64,000 nucleotides of DNA from Polytrichum commune (GCA_950295325.1 OX485803.1:6450001-6514000), one strand, 5' to 3'; positions 1 to 11,949 are shown, counted from the first letter of the stretch. Numbers and translations: made by a program. The notes: generated from the sequence alone by a model not told the origin.

Positions 1-207
1 AGCCAAAGTTTGGCCTTGGTCAGACAAATGACTAGAATTGGTCACATATACATAATAATTATAGGGAAATACATTCTTGCGACTAGCTGCATGTTATACT
101 AGGAAAGCAACAAGGTCAAAGACATGAGAATTAAAAAAAAATTCCCACCAAGTTATGACAACTCGTACTTTTAGCCAATCAAAGATCAAGCGATATTGAT
201 ACAGTAA

Positions 208-637
208 GGGCTAGTTCGTGCAAGGTCCCAAGTCCCAAGTCCCAAGTCATTGGAGTCTGGAGGTCAATCCATGCAATCTCAACCATTAAGTTGGGACTTA
301 CCACTTCACACAAGCTTCAAGTCCCAAGTCCCAAGTATCAAATGAATGCCTACATGGCAACACGCTTATACGCCTTTTTAGAGGTGAGATTTGAGACTTG
401 CATCAAGAGTTGGGTCAAGCAAAAAGCTAGACCCAACTCTTAGCACAAGTCCCACAAAATGTGTTATCATAAAATAATCAAGATCCAACTCTATTGATAA
501 TTAGCCACATTTGAATGGTTTTTGGAGGGTAAAAAGTTGGGACTTTGCCTCCATGTTGGGACTTGCTACAATAAATATTTTCTCAAATAAGTGGGATTAA
601 AATAAGTGGGACTTGGGACCCCATGTGAACCAGCATT
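208..637. repeat. MITE-like element with eroded inverted ends
   Basis: The left end (from 208) and the right end (to about 637) are imperfect inverted repeats sharing the core GGTCCCAAGTCCCA. The phrase AAGTCCC recurs in tandem just inside both ends. A TAA precedes the left end, but the right end lacks a clear matching duplication. No coding capacity. The superfamily is uncertain; PIF/Harbinger-like is a guess from the TAAGGGC start. Confidence 0.5.
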
Positions 638-982
638 TCTTGCATGGGAAGTGAGTGCATAGAAGAAAGATATCCAATTGATACACGAATACCTTAAGGC
701 CACGTTTTGAATCATGTGATGGTGGACTGATCACCTCAAGTTGCACGTCATGACAAGTAAGTTGGGATGACATGGCAAGTTGCGGGTCACTCTCTGCACT
801 CATCTACACAACGTCAGAGACAAAATTTATAAAGAAAATTTAGAAAGAAAGAAAAAAACAAACAACAAGACAACAACTTTGCTACAATAGGCAAGGGTGA
901 GATTCCATGTAGGGCGGCTCGCCCACTAGATTCTAGAAAATACTGGGTTGGAGGTGTTCGCATGTAGTCAAGCACAAGTTGT

Positions 983-2667
983 TAGTGTGTATGTTTGACA
1001 AATTTCATTTGACGTTCAACTTCAAATCCAAAGTGTCACATGACGTTTTCAAAAACAAAAATAATTGTCAATTGACGTGTACATTTTATTTTGAAATTTC
1101 ACCTCAATTTTGGGTTACACAATATTTTAAAAAAACTAATATTTTGACTAATCAAAAAACAATCTTGATTTGTAACAAAAGAACTATCAATCGAGCGTAA
1201 GTATCCTTCAGTCTCGCATGTTTCCCCAAATGTTGAAGATGGTAGCCCAATCCATTGCATCCACTTCAAGCCCACAAAGAGAGACATGCATAAGAGCATC
1301 AAGGGTCTTCAAGTTCAACTTATTATGCAAGTGGCTTTTAATTGCATTTTGTTTGGCGAATCCTCTCTCACAAATACCTATACTTGATCGAAGTTGCATA
1401 ATTAAGTTCATCTGCCAAAGTTGCATAAGTTTAGGTCAATTTGTGTGCCATTCCAAATTGCTACCACGTATGCACCAAGCCTCAACTATCATTTTGTTCT
1501 CACACTCGTGTCGAAGTGTTTCCGTAAATTCCAGGAGTTCTCCCTAACACATGTTACTTATTTCTTCAGTGTATTGAAACTTCAACAATATTCTTTCGAG
1601 CCATGATTCAGTATTTATGATTCGGTCACTATCATCGCTTGAATAATCACGAGGGCTGAAAAGTTTGGCTGCATTGAATACTCGAAGGTCTTGGAAACAA
1701 TCATTCAAAGCATGAAAAACTCTTTGCACATAAGATGCACCCAATAATATGCATTGTTATAGATCATTGGGCCCATCGGTTTCCATTGCATAGAGAATAC
1801 AGTCTCATGTATTGATTTCATAAGTCAACTGAAGATTTCGTGTAGATTCCCTTAAGAATTTTCCCATATTCTTGCTTGTACAACCAAACATGGGTCCATT
1901 CCTGGATAAAGAATGATGCAATAGAATTGAAATAATGTTATTGATGGTTGCACTAATAGTTGTGATATCAACCATATCATATTGAAATTTAATATTCAAT
2001 TTATTCAACTCTTATAAAACATCTACAAGCAAGTTCAAGTAAAAATGGAATTTAAAATAGCACATGACCTCATACCAATGCGGCCCACCCACTCATAAAC
2101 TTTGTTGAAAAAACGATCCGACATTTGAAACTTTGGAAAAACTTTAGTTGCATCTCCTATAGCTAAAGATTCACAATGCGCAATACAATGCACATTTATG
2201 AGGGTTGGAACCTCAGTACGCAATCTAGCTGCTAGGTTCATATGGTGCCCCATCATACTAGAAGCCCCAACACAAACAAATTGCTACCACAATGGTCTTG
2301 TCGGCCTTGTACCTAGCCTCCGCCACCTCTCTAATCACCATCTCAACTATAGAGCCTTCCCAGTTACAAAGAAAATTACAAGAACAAGGCTGAACTTAAG
2401 TATGTAAGTGGGTGTAGGAAGTTCTCCTACGGTTACGGGCTATATTTTCTGGATACTTGAGATACAATTTATAGTACTTGAGTTTCCTACTAATATGTGT
2501 CATTTCAATTTCTAGCATGCCAATTGACTTGTGGTTTTTTTCTTCATAAGTCACAATATGTGTCAACATCTATATTGTGCGTGTCAATTGACGTGCATTT
2601 TTTTCATGCGAGTTTTTGCGTGTCAAAAGTGAAAAACTTGCAAAAACTTTGTCAAACATACACATTG
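983..2667 (-). mobile_element. Old hAT-superfamily DNA transposon
   Basis: The terminal inverted repeats share TGTGTATGTTTGACAAA (986-1002, and inverted at 2649-2665). The flanks CAAGTTGT (975-982) and CAAGTCGC (2668-2675) match at 6 of 8 bases, as expected for an aged 8-bp hAT target duplication. The motif CAATTGACGTG recurs near both ends. The interior holds a decayed transposase on the minus strand. The element is immobile as it stands. Confidence 0.75.
1208..2256 (-). pseudogene. hAT transposase remnant
   Basis: Read on the minus strand, pieces of a hAT transposase appear in order across several frames. First is a central segment with VHCIAH (about 2256-2035), then a segment ending NKLNIKFQYDMVD (near 2008), then VFNAAKLFSP (near 1690), and finally the C-terminal dimerisation region with CERGFAKQN and IKSHLHNKL (about 1370-1280). 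The VHCIAH and CERGF motifs are typical of plant and ZNF862-like hAT proteins. Stops and frameshifts separate the pieces and the N-terminal BED zinc finger is absent. A second, better preserved copy of the same C-terminal domain lies at 13832-14515. Confidence 0.75.
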
Positions 2668-2848
2668 CAAGTCGCCATTCAACCATATTCCGGCAGTCTT
2701 TCAAAACGTGGAGCGTTGTGGACACATGATGTTAGCCTTCCATATCCATTAAAGAATCTATAATCTACAAGTGCCGGTCATTGAAGGATTGAAGACTGAT
2801 TTTAGAAGGAGGAGGTTAATAAGTTGTCCCGGATATGAGAACATGGAC

Positions 2849-3064
2849 TTACACTAAATATGACACTTAGTGTTACTTACTAGTTCGAATTACAAAGTGC
2901 TATATATTCTTTACTATTGATGTAATTTATTTACCAAGTAAAGATGTTAATGTTCAATAATATTCAAACAACCGATTTGAACTTTGTTGGTAGAAAATGA
3001 GACATAAAGGAAATAGTTATAGGATTGTGTAATTTCAAATAATAAGTGACATATGTATGTGTAG
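2849..3064. repeat. 216-bp MITE, ACACTAAAT-end family
   Basis: Starts TTACACTAAATATG and ends GTATGTGTAG. The interior (TTTACCAAGTAAAGATGTT and neighbours) matches, inverted, the 218-bp element at 48914-49131 in size and content. It abuts the next family member at 3065 without a spacer. Confidence 0.6.
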
Positions 3065-3815
3065 CTACACTAAATATGATATTTAGTGTCATTTGGTATT
3101 TTATGTCGCTATGGTAACTTTTTGGATGACACTTCTGACGAATATGTTGACAAATATTGTCAAGGATGATGGGTGAGTTCATCCATTGGCCAAAACCCTA
3201 CCTTCTCTTGTCGGCAACTTGCGATAAAATATTGTCATGGATGATTGAAATTTGGCTAGAAAAACACCTGGTAAGTAACCATAATTGGAACACTGTAAAT
3301 CTACAAGCCCCCCAAAAAATTGACAAGGAATGACAACTAATGTTGGGTTAACATTTAGTGTTTGTGCTCACTATACCGTGGTTTACAATTAGTATTAAGC
3401 AAGACAATTAAAATTGGTGACACTAAGGGCCGGTTTACACTACGGTGGAGAAGTCCACCGGTCATGAAAAAAAGGGCGTTTCTCAATTGTGATTGGTCGA
3501 AAATGCAACTCTTGACCGGTGGGTGTTTACACTAGGTGAAGAAAAACAATGGTGGTGAACTTTTCTCATGGATGATAAAATGACATGGCCGCCTACATGG
3601 CGGCACTTTTTGGAGTTGGGCTTCTCCGACCTCAAGAGGCCGGACAAGAAACTCCTCCTCCGGAGAAGCCCAACTCAATAAAAATATTTTATTGCCTTTA
3701 ATTCTTCTCCGGCACATCCACCATTTGCCTCATGTAACCATGTCTTGGCCAAGCATTCTTGACCGACCGGAGGCCTTCTCCACTGTAGTGTAAACCGGCC
3801 CTAAGTATCATACAA
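3065..3815. repeat. MITE of the ACACTAAAT family, split by a Harbinger-like MITE
   Basis: Begins CTACACTAAATATGATATTT at 3065. The whole sequence is the reverse complement of the intact copy at 56320-56701. At CACTAA (3421-3426) it is cut by the 375-bp element at 3427-3801 and resumes as TAAGTATCAT from 3802, which continues the family consensus. Confidence 0.7.
3427..3801. mobile_element. PIF/Harbinger (Tourist)-like MITE, TSD TAA
   Basis: The terminal inverted repeats begin GGGCCGGTTTACACTAC on both strands and extend through GTGGAGAAG with one mismatch. The target duplication TAA is present at 3424-3426 and 3802-3804. Length is 375 bp, with no transposase. GGGCC ends plus a TAA duplication are the signature of Tourist-like MITEs. 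It is inserted inside another MITE, so it is the younger of the two. Confidence 0.85.
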
Positions 3816-4544
3816 ACCCTACCCCACTAGATTCCCTCTACATTTGGACGGGTTTGTCCTCATTCACACTAGAATTTGGTGGACAAGTGGCCTACATCGG
3901 AAACTCACCCTACATGGCTATGGCTTCTTCCAAAGGACTGGTGGATCACTGACTCAAAGACAAGACGAAGAACTAATCAGCGAACTCATGATTGTAAGAA
4001 GAGGACGAAGAAGATCGGAGACAAGGAAAGCTGGCTGCAGTTCTGTTGTTAAGTTCTTGGATCCCGCAGGCAAGCGGGCCTGATCATCTTTCGTCGTCTT
4101 CTACTATTTCTCTCCAAACCACCAGCCGCCATGGCCAGCTAGCAAGTCCAACTTCTCCTGCAATCCTGATCATCTGCACGTGTATCGACGAATGAGCACT
4201 CAAGTTCTTAGTAAGCTCGAGAATCGAGAAATTCCAACTTTACATCAGAGGCACGCAACAATTATCTGGGTCAATCAATCTAGAGTAAAAGTCTCCCGCT
4301 CCTGGCAATATCTAGGAATCATGCCACGCCCACTGTGATGTAGCCCTACCTAGCTGGCAGGTAGGAGAAAATTGGAAAAGTAGCATCCTGACGTCGGCAA
4401 GCGTCAATCCGCCGGCTTGGACTTGCTGGTACTCATTGCAGGTCGCCACTCTACTACTTTCTGAGTTAGACTATCTTGCTGTAGGTCATGTGTTTCTATA
4501 ATCTTTCACCTCCAAGCAATGAGCGCGGAGCACCGGCTGCTAGG

Positions 4545-4860
4545 TACAGATGATGAGCCGGTTGAGGTTGAGGTTGAGATATGACTGGTTGAAGTTCAAG
4601 ACTTCTGGAAAATTACCGATCATTTTAGAGGGATTTAGAGAAGATACCCCAATTTCACAAAGAAAAACCGAAAGGTGTCGGCATGCAGCCGGTTGGATTT
4701 GGAAATACTACTGGATCTCGACCGATTATATCCAAAAATCTCCCGGATACTGCCCCCAAGTCATGTGCAGGCTACATACACATTCGAAAACACCGGTTGT
4801 AACGGGTGACTGGGGGGCCAAGGTAAAAGAATTATGGAACCAACCTTGAAATCAAGCTCC
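4545..4860 (+). repeat. Dispersed repeat with ACCGGTT motifs (copy 1)
   Basis: Contains GGTTGAAGTTCAAGACTTC and downstream blocks that recur at 56705-56905 (same orientation) and 7521-7754 (inverted, inside the intron of F-box gene A). Non-coding. Confidence 0.6.
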
Positions 4861-4999
4861 TCAAGATTGGCCACATGTCAAGGCCAAAAGAAATCTTTTA
4901 CTTTGGCCCACTGAGCTCCGTCCCAAACCGGCCTCCCTTGAGTTAATTCAGGTTGTTTCTATAGTCTTTCACCTCCACGCCACTGGAACTTGAAGTCTG

Positions 5000-6130
5000 G
5001 AAGTCAGTGCCAATATAACCGGAAATTGGAATTAGACAAGTTAGAAAAGGTAGATGCACTTATTTGAGTTGGGTGGTACTGATCAGGATGCCTGATGGAT
5101 GAGTGGCGACGATGATGAGAGGATAAGTTGTTGTGGCTCCTCGACACTCGTAAGCAGTAGAGCGTGAAGTAAGTAGCTGTGTTTTGTTGTGGAGGGTTAT
5201 GACGATCCAAGAAATATATTGCAGTTGAGGTAATTTTTAAGATTTGGAATTTCTAGCGCTAAGGTGGAGATCTAGTCGGAGGAGTCGCAGCTCGTGTGCA
5301 GGTGTAAAGTTGGTTGATAGACATAATTTCATGGAGTCACAGCAAGAGCGTTAATCGTGAATTGGGATTGGGAATTTGTAGAGTCTGGAAATTGTGGCTC
5401 CTGCTAGGTTACAGTACTTCGAGTGAAGATTGTGGGGGCTGGATACAAGAAGGTTAATATATTTGATCCAAGAGATATATTGCAGTTGCAGGGAATTTCT
5501 GCTTTTGGTAATTTCTCCACTAAGGAGGACCAGAAGGTGGGGGATCTAGTCGGAGGATTCGCAGTTATTGTGTAGGTGCAATGGTTGATAGATATAATTT
5601 GATGGTGTCTCAGGAAGAGGGTTAATCGTGGATTGGAATTGGGCTGGTTTTGCAGAGTCTGGAAATTTGTGGCTCCTCCTAGGTGGCAGTCATTGGAGTG
5701 AAGATTGGGGGGGCCAGAAGACAAGAAATTTGATCCAAGAAATATCTGCACTAAGGACTAGAAGGTAGAAGAGAGCTAGGAGGATTCCCCGAGGATTTGC
5801 AGCTATTGTGCAGCCTGTGTAAAGGTTGACATAATTGGTGGACAGAGGGTGGTGATTCGTGGATTGGGATTGGGAATTGGCAGTGTTTGGAAATTGTGGC
5901 TCCTGCTGGGTTGCAGCAAGTCGAGTGATTCTGGAGCTCGGAGGATTCATAGATAGTCATGCAGGTGGAAAGGATGACATAAATTGATGGAGCCACAGGA
6001 GGATTAATCGTGGATTGGAATAAGCAATTAGCGGTGTTTGGAAAATTGTGGTTCCTGCTAGTTTGATTGCAGCAATTGGAGTGAAGATTGTGGGGGCGGG
6101 ATACAAGTGGGTTGATATTTGGAGAATAAA
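5000..6130. repeat. Imperfect tandem array, roughly 290-bp unit, upstream of F-box gene A
   Basis: Three to four diverged units can be aligned by eye. Each carries GGAAATTGTGGCTCCT-like, GTTAATCGTGGATTGG-like and GAGTGAAGATTGTGGGGG-like blocks in the same order. No transposon ends are visible. The array ends about 700 bp before the F-box start codon, so it may lie in promoter or 5' UTR sequence. Confidence 0.65.
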
Positions 6131-6164
6131 AGCAACTTGAACTTGCTTCTACCTACTGGAGATT

Positions 6165-6860
6165 GCCCAGGACAAGGCTTTGGTTGTTCGCTCGCACATT
6201 CTTGGGGCCACCAGTCTTAGGACTCGAAATTCTCGGTGAGCATCATATTCAGAGTGTTCTTACAGATTTGGGTTCATTTGCCTTCAATCACCTTACTAGC
6301 AGGGCTACTCCTCAGACTGGCACAGGTTCCTCTTATGCATCAAATTTGTTGTTTCGAGGAGCCTGGAAAGGTGACCGCTTTACCCCTGAAACAAACACTC
6401 CTAACCGTCAGGATCGCATGCGTGACCATATAATCTAAAGTGTTCTTACAAATTTTGGGTTCATTTGCCCTGATTCACCTTATCAGCATGGCTGTGGCAC
6501 AAATTCCTCTTGTGCATAAAGGTTGTTGTTTTGAGGAGTAAACCAAACAACACCCCTTTTCCTTGAAGGAAGCACTCCAAACCCTTAGGCTTGTGCCAGT
6601 GAGCATCAAATTCAGAGTGAAACGTACAGAATTTGTTGATCGCCCCCTGAATGACCTTACCCTCAGACGGTGGCACAGGTTCTCCTCCTCTTGTGCATTG
6701 CTTGTGATTTTATTGAGGAGGAATGGTAACCCCTTTTTTGCCTGAAAGAAACACCCCAAACCCTCAGACTTGTGCTAGTGAGCATTCATATTTAGAGTGA
6801 ACTGACAAATTCTGGGTGAATTTCCCCTGACTCAACTTCCAATCACCAGCTCTGCTTCCT
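6165..6860. repeat. Imperfect tandem array, roughly 180-bp unit, abutting F-box gene A
   Basis: Three full units and a partial one, recognised by recurring GTGAGCAT.ATATTCAGAGTG, TGGCACAGGTTC, CCTCTTGTGCAT and TTTGAGGAG blocks. The last unit runs to within a few bases of the start codon at 6865, so the array probably forms the 5' UTR or core promoter. Its unit is unrelated to that of the array just upstream. Confidence 0.7.
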
Positions 6861-6864
6861 CATC

Positions 6865-9637
6865 ATGCAGTCAGTAGAATTAGGGTTAGGGGCTCCAGAC
6901 CAGGTTCTGGATACCTTGCCTGACACCCTGTGGGAGGAGATTTTAGCTCGGATACCCGACCTGAGCTCCTTGGCCTATACCTCCTGTGTTTGCAAGCGAT
7001 GGAGGCGCCTCACCTCTTCTCCCACTTTTTTGGCCCTCCATAGTCACAAACTCGAGGAACGCCACAGCTGGCTCTATGTGAATGGATTCCGTTACCGTAT
7101 CACAGATCTTCCACCACTGCCGGAGGATGAACACAATCATATCTCTTCTCCATCCTCTAGCTCCACACAGCTTCAATCTGATGAATCCATCAAGACGTCA
7201 GCAGCTAGTACCCTCACGTTCTCTCCCATGGAGACTGAATCGTGCGGGCCGGGAGGGGTGTTTTACGTGCTCGACTCGGAGCGGTCAAAGCTTTTGTACA
7301 GAATCGGTGAATCATCCAAGACTTATGTGGAGACTCCGGCACTGACGCATCCGAGGACCATACCCATCATCGGGGTTGTCAAGAGTACATCTAGAACAGG
7401 TGCAACTCAAACTCTCCCGTTTAAAATTTTAGTTGTTTTCATGTCATCCCTTCTAGAGTGATGCCTCTAATGGATTCATGATGATTCTTTCACAACGAGT
7501 AGTGTCGTAGTGGTCCAGCCAAGGCAGTGATCGGGGAGATTTTGGGGCATAATCAGTCGAGATCCTAGTGTTTGCAAGTCCAACCGGTTACATGTTGACA
7601 TCCTTCGGTTTTCCTATATTAATTTGCGGTATATTCCATAAATTCCTCTAAAGTGATCGGCAATCCTCCTGAAGTCTTGAACTTCAACCGGTTATTTCTC
7701 AAACTCAACCGGTTCATCTGAAACTAACTGTCGGCTCTCCCCGATCATTGAGCCAAGGGGTTTGGTGGACATGTATCTCCTGATTGGATATAAGGAGACA
7801 CATTATCACCTGCAATTGATAACCCAGCCATGGCTTGACCAAGTTACGTTTGGTAATGGACATGTGTCAGGATGTTGTTGGCCATAGTTGGCACCTAGTA
7901 CCTATGTAAGTTCAGAACATTCTTGAGTAACCTTTGTAGCCTCCCGGTGCAAATGAGGATAGAGTAGACAAACCCATTTTGGATTACCCGCCCCTCCAAA
8001 TCTTATTATATAGAGTCCCTAAAGTCATAAAATTCCACAAATGTAACTGTCATTTTCTAACATGATGGGAAAAGCCATGAAGAATTACACATGTAGCCTT
8101 TACATTAGGTGTGATGGAAAAGTAAGTTAAAAGGACACGGATTTGGGTTTATTGAAAAGTGCACTATTGTACTCAAGTTTTGATCTCCCAGTTATCGGAA
8201 CTAGGTCGACCTATGTTATGGATATGGGTTGGAAGAGAATCTTGCCTTCAAAGTCTTACAATAATTTCAAAACTTGGAAATAGATTGTGATTTTCTTGTT
8301 GTTAAACGTTGTGATTTAATTTCTAGACCTATGGAAAATCAACCCAATATCACACATGTACTACAACTATGCAAAATTACTTAAGTTATTGGAAATAGGT
8401 GTGTCTACTCTAGTTAGTAAGTTGCTCGGATTGGTTATTTATTGAATTTTTATAGATCTGGGAGAGGATTTCTTGTCAAAAGGCAGGGGGAAGAAAAAAT
8501 GAGGTGATGACAAATGAGAGCTCACCACTCAATCATGCTCAACATTCATGCTTGCAAATCAACGCCCTTGGCTGTTGAAACAATAACAGAAAGGGAGTGC
8601 CCTTACAAGGGCTCAAGAATGCTATAACGCTTATAAAGAGGGGGCCGCGAGGAATTTAGTGATACCATTTGTGTCTCATGGAGAATAGGTGTACACCTCA
8701 AACATTGTTGTTTTAAGATCAAGTAGAAGCAAATGTTGTAAAGCAGGGCTCACCATCCAGTCCCCCTAGGTATTTTTCTTTTTCACATTGAGGACTGAAG
8801 GTGTTAATTGAAATACTTCTAGCACAAATCAAACGAAACTCTACCAAAACATTGTTCCTTAAAAATGATAGTTTAGCAGCTCCAATTGAACCAGGTTGTT
8901 GATTAAATACGCTAACCTCTACTCCTTGGCGGTGCTGACTTATGTCAGACAGTTGCCACTCCGGCCACCACAAGTTGCTTTGCATTGGAGGCCTGCCCTG
9001 CGATGGCACCAAAGAATCCCTCCTGAAGCTTGAGATCTTCAGCTCAGACTCGAATTCGTGGGAAGAAGGTGAGGACCTCCCCGCCGAGTTTCAAGGCCTC
9101 GCAACTTTCCGGTCCGTCACCGCGGCGGTCCGTGGCCGGAAGATGTACGTGTTCCACATCTACTCGGGGATCATGGCCTCCTATGACGTGGACCGAAAGC
9201 GCTGGAGCGCGGTGACAACGATGCGTCCTGATGGCGCCCAATACTGTTATTTGGGTGTGCACAGTGGCGACCTCTTGTTGATTGGGGTGAGCTATGAGGA
9301 TGAAGCGTTTGTGTTCCGAGGCTGGCCAGTCGACGAGTCCACCATGGGTTACAACACGCGCCTCCTTCCGCCGCGGCAGGTCATGTGTCACTTCTCAACG
9401 TTGAAGCGCAGAGGCACTGGTTTTGAGCAGTTAAACGAAGTCTACCAAATTACAAATTGGAGCACTCGCGCGGATGCAGTCTTGTTGTGCCCGTCCCACC
9501 ACATGGGGGACTCACTGTCGCTGCCGAGCGCGCTTCAGTCGTGGACACTACGCTATTTCCTGAACATTGCAAAGTCCATGCCACGATCCACCGTGTCCGC
9601 CGGGGTCAAACTGTTCGATCACATTTTCCGGTTTTAA
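6865..9637 (+). CDS. F-box/kelch-repeat protein (gene A), two exons
   Basis: Predicted substrate adaptor of an SCF (Skp1-Cullin-F-box) E3 ubiquitin ligase. Exon 1 is 6865-7399 and exon 2 is 8949-9637. The intron of 1549 bp has GT at 7400 and AG at 8947-8948, phase 1, giving a protein of about 407 aa. The F-box is at residues 17-58 (LPDTLWEEILARIPDLSSL, then SCVCKRWR). A low-complexity linker follows. The kelch part begins at CIGGLPC (about residue 190), and a second blade contains MYVFHIYSG followed by KRW. The junction agrees with paralogue B (30642-32426), where the homologous CIGGLPC also starts just inside exon 2. The C-terminal 80 residues match B only weakly. Upstream are two tandem-repeat arrays; a decayed copy of the kelch exon lies 180 bp downstream. 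The substrate cannot be inferred. Confidence 0.85.
7521..7754 (-). repeat. ACCGGTT dispersed repeat (copy 2) in F-box gene A intron
   Basis: Inverted relative to 4545-4860 and 56705-56905. The ends carry an inverted TGATCGGGGAGA motif (near 7528 and 7745), so the repeat may be a small terminal-inverted-repeat element. It lies wholly inside the intron. Confidence 0.6.
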
Positions 9638-9814
9638 GTAGTATTCATGAGTGAGAGATCCATAACAATCCCTAGTAAGAAGGCCCAGATTAAGTCCGAG
9701 AAGCAGAGAATATCATCGATATCCCTAGACGACCCAAGAGATAGATTTCAAAAATCCATTGTCCGTGTCCCCGCTGGGGCCAGTTAAACAACCATGAGGT
9801 GCTGAGAAAATGTT

Positions 9815-10085
9815 ATGTCCTTTGAAAATCAAATGATAGGGTTAAGGAGGGGAGGGGGTCTCCAATGTGAGATGGGACAATTTGCAAGCTCCACATATAC
9901 TCGGAGGCCATCGCGTCGTACAGCGTGCCTCAGAGAATCAAACTTTTCAAAGGATGCAAACTATGACAAACAAGCATCCGTACTACTAGATCTGCCTTCC
10001 ATTAGAGACTTGAAGTTATGAAAACGTTGGAGCGCCGCAAAAGCTCTCCACCCGATAGTACCCAATACTGCTACCTTACATTATG
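9815..10085 (+). pseudogene. Decayed tandem copy of the F-box gene A kelch exon
   Basis: About 180 bp after the stop of gene A, the sequence repeats two blocks of its exon 2. One reads LHIYSEAIASYSV against FHIYSGIMASYDV. After an unrelated stretch of about 100 bp, CGTTGGAGCG and CCCAATACTGCTACCTT match CGCTGGAGCG and CCCAATACTGTTATTTG. The frame is broken and no F-box is present. This points to a local duplication followed by decay. Confidence 0.65.
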
Positions 10086-11130
10086 CCACTGATCATTTGA
10101 AGTGATCATTAGAGATTTCCATTTCATTTCGACATTGTACTCTACATAGAGACTGTGCATAATACTCAGATAAAAATTAGGTCAATTTGAAAGATGGACA
10201 TTCAACAAGAGGATATACCATTAGAATAGACGCCATGGAATACATCTTTGTAGCAAGATGTATATGAAAGATTTCACCCCATCGTGGGCACTTTCCAACT
10301 CTTTTGGATCAGCTTAGGGAATTGTCTCGTCCCCATTAAGGACTGTGAATCATGAACATTGTCATTTCATGTTTCAAACTCATTGGATTTGAGATGCAAC
10401 AGTTGTGAGAGTCCACTTTAGACTCCCTTTCACCTTGAGTGATCACACATGCCCTCTCAATTGTGTTAGCTATTGTCAAAGCTTAGAATGGTTAATATAT
10501 TGAGCACACATTGTCGATCGAACCAACAAGCATGTCATTGTCACACATGCTTGTTGGTTTCCATTCTTAACTACAAGTCTAGTGCCATACACCACTAATA
10601 TTAAGGAATCCAATTAAGAGTGATCGCATTATAAGGTCCAAACACCTTATGCAAACTCTGTCACAAAAGAGTTGCATAGCATTCAGCAAGGGCGCTATTT
10701 CCAGTTCCAAAAACAAGTACAAGACATTAATTTTACTACATACACTTACTCCATTGGACCTTCTACAATGTTTGCCTCTTGTGCCTCCGGAAAAATTCTC
10801 CCCATTGTTGTTGTCCTGCCTTATCAATTCACTGATTTTGATTACTTTTTACTACTTGCTACTACTAAAGAGGCTATGGAGGTGGTTGGTCGTCCTTGCT
10901 TGTCTGTTAGGTATCTACTGGGATTGAAAACTATGTTTTTGTTTTGTTTTTTTAATTTCTTTCCTCAATTTCAATTGAATGAACAACCTGCCTTTATTAC
11001 ACATATGTTGGCAAATAGATTGATTAAGTCCATCACGTTTTTATTAATTTCTTTGGAAAGCAGGTAGTTCATAACATTATGTAGTTGGTGACCAGGTTGG
11101 GTGGGGGTGGGAATATGTCATGTAAGGTGT
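10086..11130. other. Intergenic stretch, no convincing gene
   Basis: An open frame of 131 codons at 10672-11067 (plus) matches no family I recognise and its C-terminal half is simple hydrophobic sequence, so I do not call it a gene. A perfect 15-bp hairpin (AACCAACAAGCATGT and its complement) sits at 10521-10559. Confidence 0.4.
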
Positions 11131-11429
11131 TAGAATTAGGGGATCGCTATTTCCACACCTTTTTTTGGCTAGATTCACACCTTTTTGCTGGTTCGGTTGG
11201 CGTTGCACTGAGGCGCTACATATAAGATTCTTCATGGTGCATCCGGACCGTTGATCCACCAAGGCCCATCCAAGGGCCTCAATGATCCTAGGTGGCGGTG
11301 GGGTGGGGGGCGGGGGTGGTGCTTGCCACCAAGGCGGGGTGGGGCCGTGGGCCTCATGTCCTTTTTGGGGAGGCCGGATTTAGGGTGGTGTCGGGCCTAG
11401 TGGCTAGGCGGGCCCAGTGGCTAGGCCTA

Positions 11430-11949
11430 CTTATTATATAACTTACTAAATAACTAGTTGGTTACCCTTACTCTACTTACTAAATAACTAGTTGGTTAGC
11501 CTTACTCTACTTACTAAATGACTAGTTGGTTACCCTTACTCTACTTACTAAATGACTAGTTGGTTACCCTTACTCTACTTACTAAATAACTAGTTAATTA
11601 GCCTTACTCTACTTACTAAATGACTAGTTGGTTACCCTTACTCTACTTACTAAATGACTAGTTGGTTACCCTTACTCTACTTACTAAATAACTAGTTAAT
11701 TAGCCTTACTCTACTTACTAAATGACTAGTTGGTTACCCTTACTCTACTTACTAAATGACTAGTTGGTTACCCTTACTCTACTTACTAAATAACTAGTTA
11801 ATTAGCCTTACTCTACTTACTAAATGACTAGTTGGTTACCCTTACTCTACTTACTAAATGACTAGTTGGTTACCCTTACTCTACTTACTAAATAACTAGT
11901 TAATTAGCCTTACTCTACTTACTAAATGACTAGTTGGTTACCCTTACTT
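11430..11949 (+). repeat. 34-bp satellite in the left arm of fold-back copy 1
   Basis: The unit is built on TTACTCTACTTACTAAATGA followed by CTAGTTGGTTACCC. A variant carries TAACTAGTTAATTAGCC. In the inner part the order is two standard units then one variant, a higher-order period of about 102 bp. The mirror-image array is at 12180-12690. Confidence 0.85.

Noticed and set aside
10672-11067. A 131-codon plus-strand frame as a gene.
   Set aside because: No family resemblance, simple hydrophobic C-terminal half, no supporting splice or promoter features.
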